Under the pieces are notes generated by a model. The model was not told the DNA's origin and made no database searches. It saw nothing but the letters and a program-made list of their open reading frames with translations. Of a stretch of DNA of 6,600 nt, positions 1 through 6,385 are shown piece by piece; positions within the stretch are counted from its first letter, which is position 1; every line of letters begins with the position of its first letter. The DNA is taken from NCBI GenBank assembly GCA_007120615.1, contig SKNI01000560.1, forward strand, positions 1 to 6,600. The letters are read 5' to 3'. This stretch comes from Myxococcales bacterium (GTDB lineage: Bacteria; Myxococcota_A; Bradymonadia; Bradymonadales; Bradymonadaceae). The translations under genes and the position numbers were made by a program.

Positions 1-3000
1 ATGATCACGCGGTGGGGAGCGCTACGCTCCACAGGTCCCTCGATCATTCGCTGGGCCATTCGCTCGATTCGACTCTGCTCCAGAGGTGGATTGTCGTAAC
101 CGCCGCCGTCGAAGTCGATAAAGACCGGATTACTAAAGGCCAGAGGACGACCGGAGCTGGAGACCACCGGGCGCATGGTCCGACCGTTCAGACCTCGCGC
201 CAAAAAGACCACGTAGCTATCGGCTGAGATCTCCAGCGGGACCTCTACTACCTGGCGCAGTCGATGATGCTGGTAAGTGCCTTCGGCGACCAACTCGCGG
301 TGTTCCTCGTCCCACTCGATGGGCACAGAAAACGTGGGATTGACGTGTTCCCGGACAGCCTCTCCGGGCTCTCCCTGCAGATCTTCGACGGGAACGTTCA
401 TGTAGACATCCAGGGTGTCCACGTCGACCCAGGGAGCGAGCTCCAGGGTGACGTGGGCCGTGACTTCGCCGTCGCTGCCGTCGATGAGACCGCCGAGTCC
501 GGCCGTTTCACCGGATGCGTTCTGAAGCTCGACCCGCATCATGGGTCCGTTGGTTCCCACCAGGGCGCCCGATTTTATGCGGTCGATGAAATGGGCCAGG
601 TTCATGGTCGCCGGCGTGTCCATTCCCTCGTCGACGACCACGAAGCTGCGGGGGCTTGCGCCGAGGCTTCCGTAGATCCCGTGGGTGTCAGAGACCGCTG
701 TCCCCGTCGGTGAAAAGCCCCGTCCCACCATGGTCAGCCACCACCTAAATCCGCTCCAAAAATTGCTCATGCCAAAGCCGTTGGCCAGTTCGATGGCGTC
801 GAAGTCATCGGTCCAGAGACCGGTGTCTCCGCTCTCGTCGACCTCTCCTTCGGGCATTCGGAGAAGGTCGCGGTCGGCAAAAGACTGGCCCGTCAACACA
901 TCGGCCTGCATCAGGCCGATATAGCCCATGGGAAAGTGAGGATGATTGAGCTGAATGACCTGCTCTCCCGGGTTCTCTCTGGTGATGTCGACGAGTTCTT
1001 GAAGCGTCAGGTGAGCGCCGCCGTCGCGACTCCAGTCGATGGCCCCGCCGCGCCTGGAATTCTCCACACTCTCCAGGGGAAAGGCGTTGATATGACCGAT
1101 ATTGGAGGTGGTGATTTCATTTCCCACAATGCTCGTGATGTGGTCCCCGGCCCCGAGGGCGTCGATGGTTGGTTGGAAGTCGCTGACCCCGTCGTGGTCG
1201 CTGCTGACCATGACGTCGAGACCGCCGGCCAGAAAGTCGAGCACCCGGGCGTGGTCGCTGGTGGAGGAGTCCGGCGAGGCCATGGCGTGGATGTGGAAGT
1301 CGGCGCTTAAGAGGCCTGTGGTGTCGATGACTTCGGCGATCTCTGTGTCCAACTCCACCTGATCGCCGGCGGTGACCGAGATCAATTCTCCGCCGGTGTC
1401 GGTGGCATCCTGTGGCCAGGTAGTCCAGGTCATGCCTCGGTTTACGCTGATGCGATAGTCGCCTGTGGGAAGTCTAAGTGTGGTGTCGCCGTCGAGTCCG
1501 ACCTCCACGATTTCCAGCCAACCCTGGGGCGGTGAAAATCGGGAGTCCAGCTCTCGACTGGTGGGTCGCTCCGGCCCACATCCGCCCTCGCAGGCCACCA
1601 CGACCCTGGCCGGCACCGGTTCTCCCTGGGGAGTCCGGACCCGAATTTCGACCTCCGCGGGTGCTTCGACAACGAGGTCGTCGAGCTCCTGGTCGGAGCC
1701 ACTAATTTCAACGTCGACCGACGTGAAGAGACTGCCGTCGCGGGCTCGAATCTCCCACTCTCCCTGGGGAACCCGCATCGAAAACCGGCCATCTTCGTCG
1801 GTCCAACTCATCGTAAATGACCGGTCGCCGTCGAGAAGAGGAGTCACCATCACGCCCTCCATCGGCTGTCCGTCGTGGTCGACGACCTGCCCCGAAACGG
1901 TGCTGGTCTCCACGCTGAGGTCCCCAAAAATCGTATCGCTAGCCGTGCTGATCGAGCCGTCGGACGGGTAGAGTCGATAGCCCACGGTTTCGACCTCTTC
2001 GGGCTCCAGTCCGATATAGCCGTTCATCGTCTCCATCTGAGATTCCGTGGCCAGGAGCAGCTCCAGAAGATTGGTCGCTCCATGAAGTACGGCGACCACT
2101 CCGCTGACCGCAAGCATCCCGCCGCCCATGGGGAGTCTGCCCTCGAGATGATCCACAGGGTCCGGCACAAATGCATAGCCCGCGTGCCGCGACGCGTAGG
2201 CCACAAAACTAACCGGCGAGGCCGTCAGATTATCGCCCGACAGAGAGTCATAGCCCCAGCCTCGGCGACCGCTTAAGGGGTTAAAAAAGCTCCCCGTGGA
2301 ACCGGATAAGACCAGATGAGCCGCGACGAAATACTCTTTTTCGTCGCCGTCATTTCGAAACGCCGTGAGCACCCGCATCGACTTGCTATCGGGGGTGAGC
2401 ACATAATAGACGGTCACCGTCAGAGGCGGCGCGCGCTCGGGGTCGAGCTGCACCGAGTCATATAAACCGGGAGCCAGATCGGTGATCATATTTCGCACGT
2501 TTAAGAAATCCAGGGTTCCAATCCGGCCGGTCACCGCGACGACGGCCCGCCCCTGGGAGCCATCCTCCAGAATCTCGGCGTACTCCGGACGCATCGTCTG
2601 GCCGACGTTGATCAACAAGCACACCTCTCCGAGCACGCTTTCGGTGCCGGTGCCCTCCATTATGGCTTCGGTCTCGATGGGATTGCCGTCCCACGAACAG
2701 GGACCGACGGCGCGCTCTCCCAGGCCCACCAGATAGCGACCGTGGTCGTTCTCCAGCAGCCAATCCCCCATCATTCCCTGAGCGACTTCGCCGTCGATGA
2801 GATCTGCTTCGCTGTCGACCTGAACGGCCCGCAAAAACCCTTCTCCCGGGGCGTCGAACTCCTGGTCGAAATCCAACTCCACTCGCTCTAGAGCGGGATC
2901 GCTATCGCCGTCGCCGATGTCTCCATCGCTGTCACCAGGATCAACATCAGTGTCCTCTTGATCGGCGACGTCGTCGACTTGTTCCCCGGCGTCGACCTCT

Positions 3001-3086
3001 AGTTCGGGGTCGTCGGAGCAGGCTACAAGGCCTCCCAAAATCAGCACTACAAGCAGGGCAAATACAATTAGGAGTTCTCTTTTCAT
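1..3086 (-). CDS. CehA/McbA-like PHP-domain metallohydrolase lipoprotein (partial, C-terminus beyond left edge)
   Basis: The minus-strand frame is open from 3086 to the window edge: 1028 codons with no stop, so the C-terminus is missing. Residues 1-23 are a lipoprotein signal (MKRELL, hydrophobic core, lipobox LVAC with Cys23). A tether of Asp, Glu and Gly follows to about residue 75. Residues about 80-390 form a beta-rich region (GDWLLEND at 107-114) resembling the mutarotase-like sandwich often found in front of such hydrolases; this is inference. Residues about 397-461 look like a carboxypeptidase-regulatory-like domain (SGQVVDHDGQPMEG), with a second one near 470-520. The PHP domain shows its metal-ligand motifs in order: DFHIH (H598, H600), SSDHD (H631), GNE (E657), GHINAFP (H665), NHPHF (H715) and SDTHG (D800, H802). 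The tail AFSNPVFIDFDG (near 985-990) is typical of the CehA/McbA group. The family hydrolyses esters or phosphoesters; the substrate here is unknown. ATGs at 3092 and 3098 are in frame; I chose 3086 because a weak GAAG precedes it and it gives the most compact signal peptide. Confidence 0.9.
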   Translation of the reverse strand, partial: MKRELLIVFALLVVLILGGLVACSDDPELEVDAGEQVDDVADQEDTDVDPGDSDGDIGDGDSDPALERVELDFDQEFDAPGEGFLRAVQVDSEADLIDGEVAQGMMGDWLLENDHGRYLVGLGERAVGPCSWDGNPIETEAIMEGTGTESVLGEVCLLINVGQTMRPEYAEILEDGSQGRAVVAVTGRIGTLDFLNVRNMITDLAPGLYDSVQLDPERAPPLTVTVYYVLTPDSKSMRVLTAFRNDGDEKEYFVAAHLVLSGSTGSFFNPLSGRRGWGYDSLSGDNLTASPVSFVAYASRHAGYAFVPDPVDHLEGRLPMGGGMLAVSGVVAVLHGATNLLELLLATESQMETMNGYIGLEPEEVETVGYRLYPSDGSISTASDTIFGDLSVETSTVSGQVVDHDGQPMEGVMVTPLLDGDRSFTMSWTDEDGRFSMRVPQGEWEIRARDGSLFTSVDVEISGSDQELDDLVVEAPAEVEIRVRTPQGEPVPARVVVACEGGCGPERPTSRELDSRFSPPQGWLEIVEVGLDGDTTLRLPTGDYRISVNRGMTWTTWPQDATDTGGELISVTAGDQVELDTEIAEVIDTTGLLSADFHIHAMASPDSSTSDHARVLDFLAGGLDVMVSSDHDGVSDFQPTIDALGAGDHITSIVGNEITTSNIGHINAFPLESVENSRRGGAIDWSRDGGAHLTLQELVDITRENPGEQVIQLNHPHFPMGYIGLMQADVLTGQSFADRDLLRMPEGEVDESGDTGLWTDDFDAIELANGFGMSNFWSGFRWWLTMVGRGFSPTGTAVSDTHGIYGSLGASPRSFVVVDEGMDTPATMNLAHFIDRIKSGALVGTNGPMMRVELQNASGETAGLGGLIDGSDGEVTAHVTLELAPWVDVDTLDVYMNVPVEDLQGEPGEAVREHVNPTFSVPIEWDEEHRELVAEGTYQHHRLRQVVEVPLEISADSYVVFLARGLNGRTMRPVVSSSGRPLAFSNPVFIDFDGGGYDNPPLEQSRIERMAQRMIEGPVERSAPHRVI

Positions 3087-3148
3087 GGGCATCTTCATCC
3101 AGGCTGGCAGGTCGTCGAAGTAACCTCTATTTGTTAGCACTCCAGATA
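3087..3148 (-). other. Short spacer between kelch and PHP genes, probable operon junction
   Basis: The kelch stop codon (TAA at 3151-3149) is 62 bases from the chosen start of the PHP lipoprotein, or 50 bases if the ATG at 3098 is used. I see no hairpin followed by a T-run and no clear promoter. The downstream reading frame is open right through the spacer, including a GTG at 3140, but that start would put 18 extra residues before MKRELL and spoil the signal peptide. No strong Shine-Dalgarno precedes any of the candidate starts. Read-through from the kelch gene is the simplest reading. Confidence 0.5.
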
Positions 3149-5521
3149 TTACCAGAAGAGCTCCCAGGTTCTCCACTCGTCGAAGCTATCCCCTTCGGCA
3201 ACGCCGCCGTTCAGAAGCAAGTTGCCGCATAATTCATCGTAGCCGAGGGCCGCGCCCTGCATCGAGGCCGGAGAATCATCGGAGTCCGCCGAACGAGTTT
3301 CGATCTTCTCCCAGCTCTCTCCGTCCCAGGACCAGAACTGAGCTTCGTCGTCCTCGGAGCGAAGTGCGACGACCCGCTGCGACGAGATCAGATTCACCAA
3401 TTGCAGATGCTCCGAGGGCCCGGGACCGCCATCTTCATCGGCGACCATCTCCCACTCTTCGTCTTTCCAGGTCCAGGTCTCTCCCAGGAGATTTTCATCG
3501 GCGTCCACTCCGCCCAGAAGCAATACAACCTCTCGATCGCTGTCCCAGACCATGGAATGGCCGCTGCGCGCCGACGGCAGCTCATCAGACTCGAGCTCTT
3601 CCCAGCCCTCACCATCGAAGGTCCATAGATCCTGAAGTAGCTCTCCGTCCTCGTCTTTGCCACCGAAGAGAATGACCGCTGCGCGCTCTTCATCGTAGGC
3701 CATAGCGTGTCCGCTTCGGAGAGGCGGCGAGGGGGCGAGGTCCTCAAACTCCGACCACTTTTCACCGTCCCATTGCCAGGTCGACTCCTCGGCGAAGAGG
3801 ATACTCACCTCTCGCTCTCGGTCGTAGACCATCGCGAAGTCGCCTGTATGCTCCGGTGCGTCTTCGGCATCGGCGGCTTTGGTCCATCGGCCGTGCTCTC
3901 TGACCCAGGTATCGCCACTCTCCCCGGGGCCGAGATCATCCTGCACCTCTCCGCCAAAGAGAACGGACTGATGGCGAGCTTCGTCGTAGACGATCGTCTG
4001 TCCGACCCGCGGCGTGGGGGACCCTGATTTTCTGGCGAGGGACTTCCACTTCGTTTCGTCATAGCTGCTGTTGTGGTCACTGACTTCGATGGAGTCGTCG
4101 TCGATGCGCTCCCAATAGAGACCGCCCCATTTCCAGATCTGATCTGCAGCCTTCATGAGGACCACCTCTCGGTCCGAGTCGTATCCCATCAGCGACGGCG
4201 CCCCGGGAGGTCCATCGCTGCTCATATGTCTCCAGGCCGAGCCATTCCACACCCATGTGTCGCGCATCAAGACCTGCCCCGCACCACCCTCATTGGAGAC
4301 CCCGCCGTGAAGCACGAGGTTCTCCCGAGTCTCGTCGTACGCCACCTTCGCCTCTTCTCGAGGGGCCGGTCTGAGCACCATGCCATTTCGTTGCGTCCAG
4401 ATCTGACCGTCCCAGCTCCACACGTCACCGTTTGAGACCGACTCGTACATGGGCTTCGGCACCGGAGTGCGGGTAGTCTCCAACTGGTCTCGACCGCTTA
4501 TCGCGAGGATCTCACCGGTGGTCGGGAAATACGTCAGCGTGTGGCTGCTGCGGGGAGTAGGCCCGCGCCATTCATCGGCGACTCTAATCCAGCGCTGTCC
4601 GTCGAACTCCCAGCTATCACCCAGGCGGGGGCCATTCCATCGCTCCCGACCTCCGTGGACCACCACCACCTCCCGGCTCGAGTCATAGGTCATCGCGTGG
4701 TCCTCACGGGCCGTCGGCCGAGGTCCGGAGACCGCTACCTCCGACCATTGATCTCCAGAAAGCGCCCAGAGATCATCGTAGACCCCTGCGTCGTTTCTGC
4801 CGCCAAATAGCACCACCTGGTCACCGGCAGAATCATAGGCCAATTGATGCGCCTCTCGCGGACCGGGTCCCGAGAGTCCTTCCTCCAACGGGCTCCACCG
4901 GTCGTCTTTCAAAACCCAGACGTCCGGCAGGGAGCCGTCTCGATTTCGTCCCCCCACCAGCACCACCCGTTGTTTTTGTCGGTCGTAGCTCATGGCGTGA
5001 AGAAACCTCGGCGCCGGTCGACCTGAATTACTCTCTATCTCGGTCCAGCTCTCTCCGTCCCAGGCCCATGTATCACCCAATAATCCTTCCTGGTCATTCC
5101 AACCGCCGAAGAGGATCACCCGCTGATTTGCTTCGTCATAGGCCATAGCGTGTTTGACCCGCGCTACCGGCCCGACCGCAGCCGATTTCCGGTGCTTCCA
5201 GCGGTATCCGTCAAAGGTCCACAGCTCGTTTGACAGGGATGTACGAAACCCCTCTATCTCTCGCCCCCCAAATAGGACCAATTCATCGCGACCGGAATCG
5301 TATATTGCTGCGTGACCCTGGGTCTTTTCGGGAAATCCCTCCGACATATGCCACTGCGGTCCTTCGGAAGCCTCTGCTTCGGGTGCACTACAATAGCGCA
5401 GCCCGTCGGGGACTTCGTCCTCTTCTTTCTTGTCTTCCTGAACAGGTTCTGCGGCTATGGCAACTCCCGAGACGGCCGTCAACGCAAAGGCCATGGAGAA
5501 GAGCAGAGCGATTTTATTCAC
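3149..5521 (-). CDS. Secreted kelch-repeat beta-propeller protein, about 14 repeats
   Basis: This is a complete 790-residue protein. Residues 1-23 are a Sec signal peptide with an AIA|AE cleavage site, followed by an acidic linker (EDKKEEDE). The rest is a tandem array of kelch motifs of the form HAMAYDxxxxxVxLFGG, about 20 residues, then DxWxWDGxxW. The position equivalent to the motif's first His falls at residues 70, 124, 175, 225, 275, 327, 391, 443, 508, 562, 605, 655, 705 and 757, giving a spacing of about 50. Repeats 8, 10 and 13 have lost the Gly-Gly but keep the paired aromatics (for example WKWGGLYW, TWQWDGEKW). Fourteen repeats would suit two seven-bladed propellers; this is inference. 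The mature chain has only two cysteines, C44 and C765, one at each end. Kelch propellers usually bind proteins or glycans, and no catalytic motif is visible. The start is GTG at 5521, supported by AGGAGA six bases upstream and by the signal peptide beginning directly at this codon. The partner is unknown; linkage to the downstream PHP lipoprotein suggests a shared role. Confidence 0.93.
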   Translation of the reverse strand: MNKIALLFSMAFALTAVSGVAIAAEPVQEDKKEEDEVPDGLRYCSAPEAEASEGPQWHMSEGFPEKTQGHAAIYDSGRDELVLFGGREIEGFRTSLSNELWTFDGYRWKHRKSAAVGPVARVKHAMAYDEANQRVILFGGWNDQEGLLGDTWAWDGESWTEIESNSGRPAPRFLHAMSYDRQKQRVVLVGGRNRDGSLPDVWVLKDDRWSPLEEGLSGPGPREAHQLAYDSAGDQVVLFGGRNDAGVYDDLWALSGDQWSEVAVSGPRPTAREDHAMTYDSSREVVVVHGGRERWNGPRLGDSWEFDGQRWIRVADEWRGPTPRSSHTLTYFPTTGEILAISGRDQLETTRTPVPKPMYESVSNGDVWSWDGQIWTQRNGMVLRPAPREEAKVAYDETRENLVLHGGVSNEGGAGQVLMRDTWVWNGSAWRHMSSDGPPGAPSLMGYDSDREVVLMKAADQIWKWGGLYWERIDDDSIEVSDHNSSYDETKWKSLARKSGSPTPRVGQTIVYDEARHQSVLFGGEVQDDLGPGESGDTWVREHGRWTKAADAEDAPEHTGDFAMVYDREREVSILFAEESTWQWDGEKWSEFEDLAPSPPLRSGHAMAYDEERAAVILFGGKDEDGELLQDLWTFDGEGWEELESDELPSARSGHSMVWDSDREVVLLLGGVDADENLLGETWTWKDEEWEMVADEDGGPGPSEHLQLVNLISSQRVVALRSEDDEAQFWSWDGESWEKIETRSADSDDSPASMQGAALGYDELCGNLLLNGGVAEGDSFDEWRTWELFW

Positions 5522-5526
5522 GACTA

Positions 5527-5532
5527 TCTCCT
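5527..5532 (-). promoter_or_regulatory. Ribosome binding site of the kelch gene
   Basis: On the minus strand AGGAGA lies just before the GTG start at 5521, with GGAG ending six bases from it. This is the strongest Shine-Dalgarno in the window and supports the non-ATG start. Confidence 0.75.
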
Positions 5533-5613
5533 ATTGCCACCGCAAGACGGGACCCTGAAAACCTGCAAAAAACCTAACGCACTGACCAGATCGGCGCAAA
5601 CTGACCTTTCTCG

Positions 5614-5650
5614 AGTATGCCAGCAACCCACCTCTTTCCAGTACGCCAGC
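5614..5650. repeat. Pair of imperfect 11-bp direct repeats upstream of the kelch gene
   Basis: AGTATGCCAGC (5614-5624) and AGTACGCCAGC (5640-5650) differ at one base and start 26 bases apart. Similarity extends outward: both are preceded by a CTTTC and followed by CCCA after a small gap, so it could be a decayed duplication of about 25 bases. The spacing is not far from two and a half helical turns. The pair lies about 90-130 bases upstream of the kelch start, where a regulator could bind. This is a sequence observation only. Confidence 0.4.
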
Positions 5651-5719
5651 CCATAAATGTGTAAATCCTCAAATAGAACGGCGTTGCAGGCTCGCGACTC
5701 CTTTCTATTTGTACAGTTA

Positions 5720-5729
5720 CACAATTGTG
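5720..5729. promoter_or_regulatory. Perfect 10-bp palindrome, candidate operator
   Basis: CACAATTGTG is perfectly self-complementary. It is embedded in an AT-rich patch (TTGTACAGTTACACAATTGTGG) near the middle of the divergent region, about 200 bases from the kelch start and 130 bases from the cytochrome start. A dimeric regulator site is plausible, but a short palindrome can occur by chance. Confidence 0.3.
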
Positions 5730-5787
5730 GGTCGGCTTATTGATCAGTGCTCGGTAATGGGCAGGTTTGCGGATCATGAAGTGTGGC

Positions 5788-5817
5788 TTGTTCCCCCTTG
5801 AAAGGTTACGCTAAACT
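5788..5817 (+). promoter_or_regulatory. Weak candidate sigma-70 promoter for the cytochrome gene
   Basis: TTGTTC (5788-5793) and TAAACT (5812-5817) are separated by 18 bases and match three and four of the six consensus positions. A transcript starting near 5824 would have a leader of about 34 bases. The match is poor enough that it could be chance. Confidence 0.22.
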
Positions 5818-5843
5818 GACGTGACATCGCTCAGCCGAACTCC

Positions 5844-5849
5844 AAGGGA
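5844..5849 (+). promoter_or_regulatory. Ribosome binding site of the cytochrome gene
   Basis: AAGGGA lies eight bases before the ATG at 5858. It is a moderate Shine-Dalgarno and agrees with the start that begins the lipoprotein signal peptide. Confidence 0.55.
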
Positions 5850-5857
5850 TAACCGCA

Positions 5858-6385
5858 ATGAAAAGATTCGCAAAAGTCGCCTTCGCTGTCTCGCTGCTTC
5901 TCGTCGGATGCATGGGAAGTCAACATACCGAGCCGGACGGTCCTGCTACCAGCCCTGCCAACGAAGAATCGGCGCTGACCGAAGAGCCGCAGACTCTGGA
6001 GAGTCCCGACGAACCGGAGACGCTCGACGAGCCGGAGACACACGACGAACCAGTACTCGCCGAAGACGATGACGACGCCAGATACGACGAGCCCTTCGAC
6101 CGAAACCCGGACGACATTCAATACGACAGCTCCGAGGTCTACAGCCGGGTTTGCGTGACCTGTCACGGTAAAAAAGGCGACGGTAGGGGTCTGGAGATCG
6201 AACTCTTTAGCTTCGGAAGTCCCGAAGAAGAGTGGTCCAACGGTCCCACGGTCGACGGAATCCTTTTGACCCTTGAAGACGGAGTTCACGACTCTTCGAT
6301 GCGGGCTTTCCCGGATCTCAGCGACGCCGACCGCATCGCCCTGGCCGAATATATTCTAGAATTGCGAGCTGCGCTTCAGGACTAA
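5858..6385 (+). CDS. Monohaem c-type cytochrome lipoprotein
   Basis: This is a complete 175-residue protein. Residues 1-18 are a lipoprotein signal (MKRFAK, hydrophobic stretch, LLVGC with Cys18), so the protein should be lipid-anchored and face the periplasm or cell surface. Residues 19-90 form an acidic, Pro-rich tether with Asp-Glu-Pro repeats and an Asp run (70-73). The C-terminal 85 residues form a small class I cytochrome c domain: CVTCH at 99-103 binds haem covalently, with His103 as one axial ligand. Met148 in SSMRAFPDLSDADR is the likely second ligand, and the closing helix (IALAEYILELR) is typical. The GKKGDGRG stretch after CxxCH is common in electron-carrying cytochromes of this class. 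It probably shuttles electrons to or from a membrane oxidoreductase; the partner is not in the window. The gene is transcribed away from the kelch gene and shows no operon partner before the right edge. Confidence 0.92.
   Translation: MKRFAKVAFAVSLLLVGCMGSQHTEPDGPATSPANEESALTEEPQTLESPDEPETLDEPETHDEPVLAEDDDDARYDEPFDRNPDDIQYDSSEVYSRVCVTCHGKKGDGRGLEIELFSFGSPEEEWSNGPTVDGILLTLEDGVHDSSMRAFPDLSDADRIALAEYILELRAALQD
6008..6061 (+). repeat. 18-bp in-frame tandem repeat encoding Asp-Glu-Pro units in the cytochrome tether
   Basis: Three consecutive 18-base units begin at 6008, 6026 and 6044. The first two are nearly identical (GACGARCCGGAGAC plus four variable bases) and the third has diverged after GACGAACC. 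They encode DEPETL, DEPETH and DEPVLA. The repeat keeps frame and sits in the flexible linker, so length changes by slippage would be tolerated. Confidence 0.75.

Larger units (their letters stand above)
5522..5857. other. Divergent intergenic region, no convincing gene
   Basis: These 336 bases separate the start of the kelch gene (leftward) from the start of the cytochrome (rightward), so they should hold both promoters. Two short minus-strand frames cross the region but have poor starts and no recognisable protein character. I see a 10-bp palindrome at 5720-5729, imperfect direct repeats at 5614-5650 and a weak promoter match before the cytochrome. I could not find a persuasive sigma-70 promoter for the kelch gene on the minus strand. 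Confidence 0.6.

Noticed and set aside
264..1362. Plus-strand open frames of about 80-150 codons opposite the PHP gene
   Set aside because: They are antisense shadows of a continuous, domain-bearing minus-strand gene; their translations show no signal, motif or family character.
1442..2276. Open frames of 116, 168 and 133 codons on both strands
   Set aside because: They overlap the same PHP lipoprotein in other frames, have Ser/Arg-rich low-information composition and lack ribosome binding sites of note.
3394..4810. Several overlapping frames within the kelch gene
   Set aside because: Repetition of the kelch DNA keeps alternative frames open; only the 790-residue frame has repeats, a signal peptide and a Shine-Dalgarno.
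5524..5777. Two minus-strand small frames (66 and 67 codons) just upstream of the kelch start
   Set aside because: One begins with TTG inside the palindrome and the other lacks a Shine-Dalgarno; neither has a recognisable feature. One ends two bases before the kelch start, which is worth noting as a leader possibility but is not supported.
5831..6289. 152-codon minus-strand frame opposite the cytochrome
   Set aside because: The opposite strand encodes a clear lipoprotein cytochrome with CxxCH, a signal peptide and a Shine-Dalgarno; the antisense frame has none of these.
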